A stretch of 64,000 bases of DNA from an uncultured Haliea sp. (GCA_947258585.1 CAMYIZ010000074.1:1-64000), one strand, 5' to 3'; shown: positions 44,604 through 53,133, numbered from the stretch's first letter. Program-made: numbers and translations. Notes: generated by a model not told the origin, from the letters alone.

Positions 44604-44942
44604 TTACCTGTCTAAAGTGAAACCCAGGTTCTTGAGCTGGTTCTCTGAAACAGGTCGTGCAATGTTCTGCAGGACCTCAAAGACCTGCTCTCGCTCCTGC
44701 AGATCGCGTTGATACAGCCATCTGTAGTTCTCTCCGGCATCGATGATGATTCTGCAATAATCTTCATCGCCAACCAGCTCGGCGTTGTAGGTGTCGACGT
44801 AGACCCAGAGCTGGTTATCGAAAAAATAGTGCGGCCAGCTTTCGTCGGCTCGCCAGAATTCGTCCACGTAGACAAAATCGCGCGGCCTCTTGCCTGCCCC
44901 CCTGATTTTGGAGGCAGCTTTCAGACCGTCCTGTTCATGCAT
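44604..44942 (-). CDS. Hypothetical small protein, unknown family
   Basis: This 112-residue acidic-aromatic protein is rich in Tyr, Trp, Asp and Glu (DFVYVDEFWRADESWPHYFFDNQLWVYVDTYNAEL). It has no signal peptide or membrane helix. Its ATG lies inside the end of the DUF2970 gene (eight-base overlap), so the two are probably cotranslated. I do not recognise the family. The order of aromatic beta strands suggests a compact alpha/beta protein. Confidence 0.65.
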   Translation of the reverse strand: MHEQDGLKAASKIRGAGKRPRDFVYVDEFWRADESWPHYFFDNQLWVYVDTYNAELVGDEDYCRIIIDAGENYRWLYQRDLQEREQVFEVLQNIARPVSENQLKNLGFTLDR

Positions 44943-45165
44943 TGAGGCGTATCACCATCGAAACCACAAAAAACAGCGTGAAACAGCACACTACCGTCAG
45001 CACGAAGCCGACCACGATAAAATCCTTCGCCTTGCCGGAGTTAAAGTCTCGCGCGCGGTTCCTGGAGCTTTGTACGCCAAAGAATGATGCGAGGACGCTG
45101 CCCAGCACTTGCCAGAGTGTCAGTTCGTCATTTTTTTGGCGTGCAAGCATTGTGAGTCTACTCAT
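44935..45165 (-). CDS. DUF2970 family membrane protein
   Basis: This 76-residue inner-membrane protein matches DUF2970: WQVLGSVLASFFGVQSSRNRARDFNSGKAKDFIVVGF, followed by one long C-terminal helix (VLTVVCCFTLFFVVSMVI). The function of the family is unknown. The ORF track starts at 45471; ATG 45165 gives the family length. It is divergent from the MocR-type regulator with a 132-base gap and precedes a small hypothetical gene that overlaps it. Confidence 0.87.
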   Translation of the reverse strand: MSRLTMLARQKNDELTLWQVLGSVLASFFGVQSSRNRARDFNSGKAKDFIVVGFVLTVVCCFTLFFVVSMVIRLNA

Positions 45166-45261
45166 CCCGTCGTTTTCTTCAGTTCCATAGCGCCCGGCCT
45201 GCCGGGAAACTTGAGGGGCAGGATACTCCCGAGAGCGGTATAGTGTCAGGGACAGTAAAAC

Positions 45262-45285
45262 TATAATTAATAGACACAGTTGTGT
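45262..45285 (+). promoter_or_regulatory. TATAAT box and ACACA-GT-TGTGT palindrome before the MocR gene
   Basis: TATAAT at 45262-45267 would place a transcription start near 45274. There the 12-bp palindrome ACACAGTTGTGT (45274-45285) lies just upstream of the MocR ATG at 45298. The position suggests autoregulation. No convincing -35 was found. Confidence 0.45.
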
Positions 45286-45297
45286 ACTCTGGCGGGC

Positions 45298-46713
45298 ATG
45301 TTGATGGAATCTGAGTATCTTTACCAGCGGCTGGAAAGGTGGCTTGTTGACGGTATTGAACAGCAACGCTGGGCGCTTGGCGACCGCTTGCCCTCGATCA
45401 GGACCCTGTGCCGGGAGCAGCAACTTTCCCGCGCCACGGTCCAGCACGCCCTGCAGCGCCTGGAAGCTCAAGGTCTGGTGGAGAGTCGACCCAAGGTGGG
45501 CTACTTTGTCGCGTTGCCCCCAAAGAGCGAGGCTCAGCCGGCCAGCCGCGCCCTGATTTCTGCGCCGCGTTTGGTTACCGTCAGTGATGTATTGCAGGAC
45601 ATTATGCGAAGGAGCGGGGCCTTTGACCTGCTGCCGGGCTTACACACAGGCGAGTTGTCCCCCGGCATCATGTCGCTTAACCGTGCAATTGGAAGGTCAC
45701 TGCGTCGCCAGCGCGGGGAGGACTACCAGTATTACGACGAGCCGGCAGGAGATCTCAGCCTGCGTGAGCAACTGGCCCTGCACAATGCACGGCGCGGTTG
45801 GCACCCCGGCCCGGATCAGCTGTGTATCACCTCCGGCTGTCAGCACGCATTGTTCCTCGCGCTGCTCGCATGCTGTGACAAAGGCGATGTGGTTGCTGTC
45901 GAGTCGCCGGGGTTTTACGGCGTTCTGCAGCTATTGGAGCAGCTCGGTCTCAGGGTTGTTGAGGTGCCCACGTCGATCCTGACTGGCATGGATGTCGATG
46001 CCCTGGAGGAGGTACTCAAACGCTGGAAAATACGTGCCTGCGTCCTGTCGCCGTCTTTCGCGACGCCGGGTGGAGCCTTGATGCCCGATGCAGCCAAACT
46101 GCGGATCCTGGCGCTTGCCGATCAATATGACCTTGCGGTCATTGAGGACGATATCTATGCGGACACGGCGCATGGGGCCACGCCGGATCCACTCAAGGCA
46201 CTGGACACGCAAAGTCGGGTCATTCTCTGCAGCTCGTTTTCCAAATCCCTGTCCCGCGATATCAGGCTGGGCTGGATCTCTGGCGCGCGCTGGCACGCGC
46301 GAATCCTGCAATTAAAGCTCGTGACCCAGCTGGCGACCAGTCGCTATCTCCAGAGAGGTGTCGCCGAGTTCATGAGTGATGGCGGCTTTGCGGCACACTT
46401 GCGGAGGCAGCGCAGCCTGCTGCGGGAGCGGCGTGACTGCCTGCTCTCCGCTTTGCGCAAGTGGCCGGGCGAGGTGCGCGTCAGCTGCCCCAATGGGGGC
46501 TTGACGGTATGGGTGGAACTCGCTGCCACTGTCGACGCAATGGCGGCCTATACCGAGGCCCTGGCGAACGGAATCGTGATCACCCCCGGGCCGCTATTCT
46601 CAGTTACGGGACAGTTTACCAACTGCCTGCGTATCAGCTATGAGCACCCCTGGAACGCGGCCAGGCTGAATGCGCTCAAGAGCCTGCCCGCGATTCTGTA
46701 TCCTGAGGGCTGA
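45298..46713 (+). CDS. MocR/PdxR-type regulator: GntR wHTH fused to aminotransferase-like domain
   Basis: This 471-residue regulator has a GntR winged helix (about 5-72: LGDRLPSIRTLCREQQLSRATVQHALQRLEAQGLV) joined to a fold-type I aminotransferase domain. The PLP lysine is in CSSFSKSLSRDIRLGWISG, and VIEDDIYAD and NGGLTVWVEL are present. MocR proteins sense PLP or amino-compound adducts and control neighbouring metabolic genes; here no obvious target adjoins, and the divergent gene is DUF2970. ATG 45298 is preferred over TTG 45280, because the palindrome and expected transcript start lie between them. It is the last chromosomal gene before the decayed island region. Confidence 0.92.
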   Translation: MLMESEYLYQRLERWLVDGIEQQRWALGDRLPSIRTLCREQQLSRATVQHALQRLEAQGLVESRPKVGYFVALPPKSEAQPASRALISAPRLVTVSDVLQDIMRRSGAFDLLPGLHTGELSPGIMSLNRAIGRSLRRQRGEDYQYYDEPAGDLSLREQLALHNARRGWHPGPDQLCITSGCQHALFLALLACCDKGDVVAVESPGFYGVLQLLEQLGLRVVEVPTSILTGMDVDALEEVLKRWKIRACVLSPSFATPGGALMPDAAKLRILALADQYDLAVIEDDIYADTAHGATPDPLKALDTQSRVILCSSFSKSLSRDIRLGWISGARWHARILQLKLVTQLATSRYLQRGVAEFMSDGGFAAHLRRQRSLLRERRDCLLSALRKWPGEVRVSCPNGGLTVWVELAATVDAMAAYTEALANGIVITPGPLFSVTGQFTNCLRISYEHPWNAARLNALKSLPAILYPEG

Positions 46714-46722
46714 GCCACAATG

Positions 46723-46738
46723 TTTGGTGCCGGAGGCC
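46723..46738 (-). repeat. 16-bp near-copy of tRNA-Leu 3' end, candidate old attachment site
   Basis: TTTGGTGCCGGAGGCC matches the tRNA-Leu 3' fragment at 50447-50462 (TTTGGTACCGGAGGCC) at 15 of 16 positions and in the same orientation. It lies 18 bases before an integrase remnant. A direct repeat of an att core at the far edge of an old element would look like this. Confidence 0.55.
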
Positions 46739-46756
46739 AAGCTGCTGGAGAGTGCA

Positions 46757-46945
46757 ATGCCCAAGATAGCGAAGGAACTGACAGACGCCGCCCCAACTGT
46801 TAGCCCCAAGCATGAAACTGCCAGTCGGGTTCGCCTGCACACGGAGCGCGTTTTGGACTTCGCCGGGGTTAAGGGGCTGATCCAACTCAGTGCTCACCCG
46901 GGAGACCTGGGGAGGGCTGACACCAATTGCTGCTGTTGTTCATGA
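46757..46945 (+). pseudogene. Integrase remnant A (P4-type, N-terminus joined to core-binding segment)
   Basis: The frame reads MPKIAKELTDA, the standard start of P4-type tyrosine recombinases. It then jumps to PKHETASRVRLHTERVLDFAGVKG, which belongs near residue 150-190 of such proteins (TASRVRxRIExVLDxA pattern). About 130-150 residues between them are missing, and the frame ends at 46945 without a catalytic domain. It is therefore an internally deleted, dead integrase gene. It lies just inside the candidate att copy at 46723. Confidence 0.7.
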
Positions 46946-47050
46946 TGTTGGACGCGCTGGGATCCGGCTGCCACCGCCGCGGGCAGCCCCTTCCCCCGCT
47001 CACGCGGCGATGTCATCATGCTCACCGACCAATAAAAAGGGATAGTCGCC

Positions 47051-48874
47051 GTGAACATCACACCGGCCTTCAACCCTGAACGGCCAAGCGACAGCGAACA
47101 GCGGGTGCTGGATGCGATCGCGGACCGCGATGTCGCCGATTTCACGGCAGAACCCGCCGCGGCCCGCCGACTGCACGGCGCGTTCATCGAGGCGTTGATC
47201 AGCGGTTCGCAGCCGGGGATACCACAACTTTGCTGCCCGCTTCGCCTGCGCGGTGCTGAAATTATAGGGCCGATCCGGGCGCTGCCAGCGGCGGGCAACG
47301 GGGTGGCGATGACCCTGCTGTTTCGTGAATGCTGCTTCGACTCACCGGTCGACTTCAGCGGCGGGGATTTCCTCTCGCTGCGGCTGGTGCACTGCACGCT
47401 GCCGGCTCTGATAGGCATCAGCCTCACCACCCGGGCCGATCTCGACCTGTCCGGCTCGCAGTTTTCCGGCGTGACGGACTACCTCTCCGACCTGGGTGAG
47501 GTGGGTGATTGCGCGGTGTACCTCAGTCACGCCCATATTGGCGGGCGCCTGCTCCTCTCCGCCGGCCCACAGGGGCGCTTTCAGGCCACGGGGAGCGTTC
47601 GTCTGGACGGTGCCCGCATCGACGCCGGGGTGAACTTGAGTGGCGCGTTGCTGCAGGTGGATGGGCAGCCCGCCCTCAGCGCACGATCAGCTACTGTGGG
47701 TGGTAATGTCGACTTGTTGCCCGGCGAGGGGTACCGTTGCGAGGTGCACGGCGAAGTGGCATTGGTCGCGGCGGAGATCACCGGCGACCTGAACTGCGGC
47801 TCCGCGCGCCTGGTCAATCCCGGCGGGCGCACCTTGCATTGCGAGGACCTGGTCGTTGAATCGGTGTTCCTGACGCGCGATTTGCCGGACCTGCCGTTTG
47901 AATCCCACGGCCGCATCAACTTTCTCACTGCCGTGGTCGGCGGCGGTCTGTTTGTGACCAATGCACGACTCAGCCCCGGGCCGGACTATTCGGGCTTGTT
48001 GGGCCGCGGGGGAATGGTGGCGCTCAACGCGCAGCAGATCCGCATCTCGAATTCGCTGGTCCTTTACAACGTCGGCGCGCCGGAAGCAGACGGCGTATTC
48101 CGGCAGGATGTGACTACCCCGGTAGAGGGCTGGTTCCTGCTGGCCGGCGCACAGATGAATGCCCTGATCGATAGCGTGGACTCTGGCTGGCCAGCGCCTG
48201 GCTATATTGACCTCGACGGCGCCTCCTACCAGCGGATCCGACACCTCGATCAGGGCGAGTTGGTGAGCAAGCGAGTTGCGTGGCTAAGGCGCCAGTTTTG
48301 CGCTGGTCGTCCCGGGGCCTCCAGCTACCGCCCCCAGCCCTACGAGCAGCTGACCCGCGTGCTGCGCAACAGCGGCCTGTCGCGCGAGGCGGATGCCATC
48401 GCCGTAGAAAAGATCCGCATGCGGCTTGCGGCCCGGGTCGACCGACCCTGGCTGCGGCTGTTCCCCCAGCTGCTCATGCTGGTCAGTCATCACGGCTACT
48501 CCACCAGTCGCGCAGTGCTGTCCTTTCTGCTTTTCGTGCTGTTCGGTGCAGCCATGTATACGGGGGCCGTTACTGCCTTCGACCAGACGTTTTTTCCCTT
48601 CGAGCAAGCTCCCGAGCCCACAACCTATGTACTGCCATTCGGGCTCGGGACAAAGGCCGTCCCCCTGGGGTGTCCCGGACTCGATACCCTGCACTATGCG
48701 CTGGATTTCGCTCTGCCGGTGATTCACCTCGGCCAGGACGACTTCTGCCGTTTCGTGCCAGACGGTCCCGCGCGCTGGCTGTGGTTGACGTTGCACAGTC
48801 TCTTCGGCCTGTTCGGCGCTGCGCTATCGGCAGTTGTGGTGCTCACACTGACAGGGCTTCTCAGGCGTGATTGA
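47051..48874 (+). CDS. Beta-helix-like membrane protein, unknown function
   Basis: This 607-residue protein has a long N-terminal part (about 60-400) of short beta repeats of pentapeptide or right-handed-helix type (LDGARIDAGVNLSGALL, LVAAEITGDLNCGSARL). A linker with YRPQPYEQLTRVLRNSGLSREADAIAVEKIRMR follows. Three hydrophobic helices lie near 480, 500 and 590 (AVLSFLLFVLFGAAMYTGAV, LFGLFGAALSAVVVLTL). The linker motif is shared with proteins labelled membrane-associated oxidoreductase, though no redox motif is visible. The start is GTG after AAGGGA. It sits between two integrase remnants, so it is probably cargo of an old mobile element. Function unknown. Confidence 0.78.
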   Translation: MNITPAFNPERPSDSEQRVLDAIADRDVADFTAEPAAARRLHGAFIEALISGSQPGIPQLCCPLRLRGAEIIGPIRALPAAGNGVAMTLLFRECCFDSPVDFSGGDFLSLRLVHCTLPALIGISLTTRADLDLSGSQFSGVTDYLSDLGEVGDCAVYLSHAHIGGRLLLSAGPQGRFQATGSVRLDGARIDAGVNLSGALLQVDGQPALSARSATVGGNVDLLPGEGYRCEVHGEVALVAAEITGDLNCGSARLVNPGGRTLHCEDLVVESVFLTRDLPDLPFESHGRINFLTAVVGGGLFVTNARLSPGPDYSGLLGRGGMVALNAQQIRISNSLVLYNVGAPEADGVFRQDVTTPVEGWFLLAGAQMNALIDSVDSGWPAPGYIDLDGASYQRIRHLDQGELVSKRVAWLRRQFCAGRPGASSYRPQPYEQLTRVLRNSGLSREADAIAVEKIRMRLAARVDRPWLRLFPQLLMLVSHHGYSTSRAVLSFLLFVLFGAAMYTGAVTAFDQTFFPFEQAPEPTTYVLPFGLGTKAVPLGCPGLDTLHYALDFALPVIHLGQDDFCRFVPDGPARWLWLTLHSLFGLFGAALSAVVVLTLTGLLRRD

Positions 48875-48929
48875 ACGACTGAGTGATCCATGAAAAAAGC
48901 CCCGTGCGATCCTGGATTTCTCGGCGGTA

Positions 48930-49123
48930 CTCAGCAAAGTGAAGAGAACGACTGGGATGAGATCGACCTGCAAGCGCAGCTGTGGACCATCCCGGGCGAG
49001 CGGGTGAAGGGTGGCGAAACCCACAAGGTGTCATTGACCTCTGCGGCCGTAAAGCTGCTGGGATCCCAACCCCGTTTAAGTAAATACGTGTTTCCTGGCC
49101 CCCGCGCCGCGGGGCGGAAGTGA
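48930..49123 (+). pseudogene. Integrase remnant B (catalytic-domain fragment)
   Basis: The frame contains WDEIDLQAQLWTIPGERVKGGETHKVSLTSAAVKLL and then KYVFPGP. This is the beta-sheet and Lys region of P4-type integrase catalytic domains (WxEIDLxxxxWTIPxxRxKxxxxHxVPLS). The upstream Arg and the downstream HxxR and Tyr are gone, and the frame stops at 49123. Together with remnant A it shows that one or two integrase genes decayed here. Confidence 0.72.
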
Positions 49124-49319
49124 TGGATAGTGTGCAGACAATCTCATTCAATAGCACCAACTGGCTACCGGTTGGGACCCCGATTCTTGAGGTCATGATA
49201 CATGGTAGATCTCCGGTTTGGCGCTAGGCTGGGATGCTGCCGCTGTTCTGGTATTCTGCGGCTGTGGAGGATGCACCAGCTCCCTGCTCGCGGCGGGGGA
49301 ATCATGGAGAGCAAGACCG

Positions 49320-49766
49320 ATGACCGACCTCGAACGCCTGATTATTGTGAATGCGATACAGCAGCTCAAGGCGCGCTATTTTCGCACTTTGGACAGCAAG
49401 GACTGGTCCGCTTACGAGGCGGTGTTCGCGCCGGATCTGGTAGCGGACATGCGCGACGCTAGCGGCCAGCGGGACGAATCCCAGCTCATCCGCGGCGCGG
49501 CTGTCTATGTTGCCAACCTCGCCCCTGTCCTGCAGGAAGTGACGACCGTGCACCACGGCCATTCTCCGGAGATTGAGGTACTCTCGCCCTCGGAGGCAAC
49601 GGGTGTCTGGGCCATGGAGGACAAGCTTTGGGCCGGTGAGGATTCCAGACTGCCGTTCCGTTACCTTCACGGCTATGGCCACTACCATGAGCGTTACCGG
49701 CTCTGGCAGGGGGAGTGGAGGATCAGCGAAATCCGCCTCTCGCGCCTGCGCGTGGAAAGCAGCTGA
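49320..49766 (+). CDS. SnoaL-like (NTF2-fold) protein
   Basis: This 148-residue protein has the SnoaL_4/NTF2-like pattern. NAIQQLKARYFRTLDSKDWSAYEAVFAPDLVADM forms the opening helices, HHGHSPEIEVLSPSEATGVWAMEDKLW the sheet, and HYHERYRLWQGEWRISEIRLSRLRV the closing strand. Members include polyketide cyclases, steroid isomerase-like enzymes and dehydratases; the reaction here is unknown. ATG 49320 is the family start; the track begins 34 codons earlier. It is located in the 46.7-50.4 kb decayed island zone. Confidence 0.87.
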   Translation: MTDLERLIIVNAIQQLKARYFRTLDSKDWSAYEAVFAPDLVADMRDASGQRDESQLIRGAAVYVANLAPVLQEVTTVHHGHSPEIEVLSPSEATGVWAMEDKLWAGEDSRLPFRYLHGYGHYHERYRLWQGEWRISEIRLSRLRVESS

Positions 49767-49814
49767 GAGGTATCGGCACTCCCCCGCCTCCAGAGCTCAC
49801 TGAAGGGAAGGCAA

Positions 49815-50315
49815 ATGGACAACATCGGAAACCAGGTAAGCTTGAGGGAGATTACCGCGGAAACGCTCCCTGCGGTTCTCATGCTCACCGTTACTGAATA
49901 CCAGAACCGGTTTGTGGCGCCAAACGCGGTGTCACTGGCGCAGGCGCTTTTCGCCCCTGAAGCCTGGTACAGAGCTATCTACCTTGGCGATGAACCGGTT
50001 GGCTTCGTCATGTTGTCCGACAGCTCCTTGCTTGATCCGCTGCCGGGGAACCCAGAAATCGCAGTCTGGCGCTTCATGGTCGACGCGAAGCATCAGCGCA
50101 AGGGCATTGGCAGAGCAGCCATGCAGCTCGTCATTGAGCATGCCCGCGGCAAGGGTATCTTCGACAAACTGAAAATCTCTTACGTACCCGGAGAGGGCGG
50201 TCCGGAGCAGTTATACCTGTCGCTTGGGTTCAGACCCAACGGTGAAGTAGATGACGGCGAAGTGGTCATGGAGTTGCCCCTGAACCAAGCAGTTCGGAGT
50301 TTGCATCGCGAATAA
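49815..50315 (+). CDS. GNAT family N-acetyltransferase
   Basis: This 166-residue acetyltransferase carries the acetyl-CoA loop QRKGIGRAAMQLVIEHARG and the strand RFMVDAKHQ before it. The C-terminus has LYLSLGFRPNGEVDDGEVVMELPL. The arrangement resembles spermidine/spermine N1-acetyltransferase-like (BltD/PaiA) proteins. AAGGGAAGG precedes the ATG. It lies just upstream of the tRNA-Leu fragment and appears to be island cargo. Substrate unproven. Confidence 0.9.
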   Translation: MDNIGNQVSLREITAETLPAVLMLTVTEYQNRFVAPNAVSLAQALFAPEAWYRAIYLGDEPVGFVMLSDSSLLDPLPGNPEIAVWRFMVDAKHQRKGIGRAAMQLVIEHARGKGIFDKLKISYVPGEGGPEQLYLSLGFRPNGEVDDGEVVMELPLNQAVRSLHRE

Positions 50316-50448
50316 CGCAAAATGCATCCGCAATGTGGGTCGACCGTAGTTCAAAGGCTGAAAACCACTCTGGATGTGTAGGCACGTAGAGGCGATTCGC
50401 AATCACTGTCCGGGGTGTAATCGGAACTGACTGAATTCAAGGGAGTTT

Positions 50449-50504
50449 TGGTACCGGAGGCCGGACTCGAACCGGCACGCTTTTTACGGCGGGGGATTTT
50501 GAAT
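50449..50504 (-). tRNA. tRNA-Leu (CAA) 3' fragment, ICE attachment site
   Basis: On the minus strand the sequence runs from the anticodon loop TTCAAAA through the variable arm, GGTTCGAGTCC T-loop and CCTCCGGTACCA acceptor end. The anticodon stem 5' strand, D-arm and 5' acceptor strand are absent: the sequence turns AT-rich at 50505. This is what remains at one end of an element inserted at the anticodon loop of tRNA-Leu. The intact gene should lie at the other element end, to the right of this window. Confidence 0.82.
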
Positions 50505-50711
50505 AGTTATTTTAATCTTATTCCTCAGCGTTAATTGATGTTTTTCAGTGTCGATTGGCGCTCTCTATGTTGTTGATATAGAAGGATATATCTCTATACC
50601 CTGAATATATTCGGCAACTTTATTGTTACTTCGCGTTGCTCCTGAGAGATCAAAATTACGACCCCGTGTATCCCAGGTGTATCCCAAGTATTCAGTCACG
50701 AGGAATAGAGC
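50505..50711. other. AT-rich non-coding left end of the ICE, upstream of integrase
   Basis: These 207 bases between the tRNA fragment and the integrase GTG are clearly AT-richer than the flanks and hold no ORF. They are likely to contain the attP arm sites and the integrase promoter; I cannot point to individual boxes with confidence. Confidence 0.5.
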
Positions 50712-52070
50712 GTGGGAAAAGCGTCAGCCAATCGATTCAAATTCAGCAGGCAAAGCCTTCGGGTCATAGAGAAGCGAATCGATAAGGGAGAATTTGCCAC
50801 AGAATCGTACCTATATGATTCCGACAGTCACCTGGCCATCCGGGTAAGGCCCAACCAATCATACATCGACAGCGGTTTCTGCCTGTATGCGCGTATTCGT
50901 GTGTGTGGCCAGCTCAAAGGGCAGTTATACAAGCGACAATTAATGAAGGTAGGTGAAGCAAGGAATAGCGCCACCACATTGACTGAGCTACGACAGCAGG
51001 CCGATAACCTATTTCTGGATATCCAGAACGGCCGTGATCCACAGCTTCTCGCCAAAAAAGCGGCAGAACAGCAGGCCAGAGAGGAGGCGCACTCAGAGGC
51101 AAAATCCTCTCTGAGAGAAATGATCCACGGTACTAAATCCAAGAGTGGTGAAGTTTTGACTAATGGCTTTATAGCCGAGCGCCAGTTGAGTCCGCGATAT
51201 ATTTGGGATATTGAGCGCCACAGTCGTCTCTTGTTATTCGATTTGTTGGATGAACCGTTGTATTCAATTTCTCCTGATCAGGTTAAGACGGTTTATTTGC
51301 AGAAAGTAGGGCGGGGCGCAACACAATTACATATAGCAATGCGAATGCTGCGATCAGTGTGGAATTGGGCGCAGGCCAAATATGATGAGTCTGAACTGTT
51401 CATGCGCAACCCTGTCAGCCGGGCGATGAAACAATTGGGTATCAACATCAACCGCACCAATCGACGTTCTGTCAGGCTCGATGATGGTGATTTAGAACCG
51501 TACCTCACTTCAGTGCTTAATCTCAGGAATCATGATCATACCTCTGCGCTACGAAACGGCAGAGATGCATTGCTGTTTATGCTGTTCTCTGGCGTGAGAG
51601 TGACAGGTGCGCTAACCATCCGTATGCAGGATATCGATCTTCAAAAGAGATGTTTTACTATTACCAAGAAGGGTGGAGAAAGGGCTGTGCTGCCCTTGAA
51701 TTCCGTGACTGAGTCGATTGCCCTCAACCGAAAGAAATATCTCCCAGGCGATTCCGTGTATCTTTTTCCAGGTGTTGGTGGGCGAGGGCGTTACCGAGAT
51801 ACGAAAAGCGCCAGGGAGATCATAAAAACACAATCCGGAATAGCCGTTACGAACCATGATCTACGGCGTACCTTCAAATCCTTGGGTACTGAATTGGGCA
51901 TCAACCAGGTTCTGGTTGATGAACTACTCACCCATGCAAGGGAAGGGGTGGATGCGCACTATATTCATCCTTCGATGACAAGGCTCAGGGAAGCTAGCCA
52001 GGACATTGCTGACCACATTATGGGGCAGGCGGGAATTGACGTATGTAAGGAACTATTGGACCGCTGGTGA
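50712..52070 (+). CDS. int: Tyrosine recombinase (element integrase)
   Basis: This 452-residue site-specific recombinase would catalyse integration and excision at tRNA-Leu. An N-terminal arm-binding domain of about 120 residues (ATTLTELRQQADNLFLDIQNGRDPQ) precedes the core-binding and catalytic domains. Catalytic residues are Arg in LFSGVRVTGALTIRMQDI, Lys in TITKKGGERAVLPL, His-Arg in TNHDLRRTF, a second His in ELLTHAREG and Tyr in DAHYIHP. The set is complete, so the enzyme should be active. The GTG start is 207 bases from the att fragment. Its lower G+C than the downstream backbone suggests a separately acquired module. Confidence 0.92.
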   Translation: MGKASANRFKFSRQSLRVIEKRIDKGEFATESYLYDSDSHLAIRVRPNQSYIDSGFCLYARIRVCGQLKGQLYKRQLMKVGEARNSATTLTELRQQADNLFLDIQNGRDPQLLAKKAAEQQAREEAHSEAKSSLREMIHGTKSKSGEVLTNGFIAERQLSPRYIWDIERHSRLLLFDLLDEPLYSISPDQVKTVYLQKVGRGATQLHIAMRMLRSVWNWAQAKYDESELFMRNPVSRAMKQLGININRTNRRSVRLDDGDLEPYLTSVLNLRNHDHTSALRNGRDALLFMLFSGVRVTGALTIRMQDIDLQKRCFTITKKGGERAVLPLNSVTESIALNRKKYLPGDSVYLFPGVGGRGRYRDTKSAREIIKTQSGIAVTNHDLRRTFKSLGTELGINQVLVDELLTHAREGVDAHYIHPSMTRLREASQDIADHIMGQAGIDVCKELLDRW

Positions 52071-52104
52071 AGAAGAGCAGTAAAAAGATCAATTCAAACA
52101 ATAA

Positions 52105-52329
52105 TCATATGTATGTTTCATTAGATGAGGCATGGGTATTCATTTCTTTGAAAGCGAGAACATCCGACTCGAGATAAAAAACACGACGAAAGCGCTTTTT
52201 CCAACTCAAGCTTGGCTGTTCATGGGTGCAGCGCCATTTTCTCAGTGTGCCAGGTGACAGGCCGAGCAGCGAAGCCGCCTCTTTGGTGGTGAGTTCACGC
52301 TCAGTTATAACTGCTACGGTTTCGTTCAT
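52105..52329 (-). CDS. AlpA/MerR-like small HTH protein (excisionase or regulator)
   Basis: This 74-residue DNA-binding protein has a winged HTH of the HTH_17/AlpA type: LTTKEAASLLGLSPGTLRKWRCTHEQPSLSWKKRFRRVFYLESDVLAF. Such proteins next to an integrase act as excisionases or activators of integrase expression. It is convergent with the integrase gene and lies downstream of the S24 repressor on the same strand. The inverted repeat ATTAGC-N5-GCTAAT lies about 58 bases upstream of its ATG. Confidence 0.82.
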   Translation of the reverse strand: MNETVAVITERELTTKEAASLLGLSPGTLRKWRCTHEQPSLSWKKRFRRVFYLESDVLAFKEMNTHASSNETYI

Positions 52330-52386
52330 ATTCTGGTTTCCGGGGGAAGAGACAAAATCTCACATTAGTCGTCAGTTGTGCAAAAC

Positions 52387-52403
52387 ATTAGCATTGAGCT
52401 AAT
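52387..52403. promoter_or_regulatory. Inverted repeat ATTAGC-N5-GCTAAT, candidate repressor operator
   Basis: The 17-bp inverted repeat ATTAGCATTGAGCTAAT sits upstream of the AlpA-like gene. Its half-site TTAGC recurs in the S24 repressor / Cro-like intergenic region. It is a candidate binding site for the S24 repressor. Confidence 0.55.
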
Positions 52404-52455
52404 CAATGCGACAAGTGACCCCGCCGACAAAATGCTTATCACCGTGCTAACTGTG

Positions 52456-53124
52456 CTATAGCGCCTCACCCTTGAAGATGATAACACCGCACACGGTGGT
52501 GTTCCTATCTACCTTGATAATTCGATCGGGCCAATCCGGGTTGAGTGTCTTGAGATACTGTTTCCCTTCCTCTTCGATCCACTGTTTGAACGTTACTTCG
52601 CCGCTTGCTTCGAGACGAACGACGACGAATTTGCCGTGACTGACCGGCGCCAGGGGATCGACAAAAATCAGTTCGCCTTCGCGAAACTTCGGTTCCATGC
52701 TGGCGCCACGCACGCGCAGCACAAATGTCTCTTCACTGCATTTGACGGGGCAAATCAGAAGCTCGGTGATGTAGGGGGGCGAGTCATTTTCGATCCGGTT
52801 CTTACCGTGACTTTTCCCCACCTGATCCCATGTAATCAGGCGGTGATGGTTATTGAGATTGGGCCCGTCACCGGCGCCGTAAGCTTGGGTGTCGTGATCT
52901 ACATCCATCCAGCCGGGTGGCTTCTTCATGGCCGCTTCCAACTTGGCGGCCAGATCATCACCGATACTGCGTGGGGTACCTTTCTGCGTGGGCAGTTGAT
53001 TACGTACCTGGCTGAGGTAGGAGCTATTGGTCTGTGCGGCACGGGCCAGGCGCGCTGCCGAACCCGCTTCGCGAATAAGGATCTCGAGGTTTTTGAGCCG
53101 AATAGGGCTGTGCTTTCTAGTCAT
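52456..53124 (-). CDS. CI-like repressor with S24 (LexA-type) peptidase domain
   Basis: This 222-residue repressor has an N-terminal Cro/CI-type HTH (AARLARAAQTNSSYLSQVRNQ) and a C-terminal S24 domain. The catalytic Ser is in RVRGASMEPKFREGELIFVDP and the Lys lies in the VVVRLEASGEVTFKQW segment. Such repressors keep the element silent and self-cleave with RecA after DNA damage (family knowledge). ATG 53124 or ATG 53151 could be the start; neither has a good ribosome site. Repeated TTTAGCA boxes overlap this start. It is divergent from a small Cro-like gene, forming a lambda-like switch. Confidence 0.88.
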   Translation of the reverse strand: MTRKHSPIRLKNLEILIREAGSAARLARAAQTNSSYLSQVRNQLPTQKGTPRSIGDDLAAKLEAAMKKPPGWMDVDHDTQAYGAGDGPNLNNHHRLITWDQVGKSHGKNRIENDSPPYITELLICPVKCSEETFVLRVRGASMEPKFREGELIFVDPLAPVSHGKFVVVRLEASGEVTFKQWIEEEGKQYLKTLNPDWPDRIIKVDRNTTVCGVIIFKGEAL

Positions 53125-53133
53125 GTAAGGAAG

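Noticed and set aside
50449-50504. A complete tRNA-Leu gene at this place
   Set aside because: Only the 3' part from the anticodon loop onward is present; the D-arm and 5' acceptor strand are missing, so it is called a fragment and att site.
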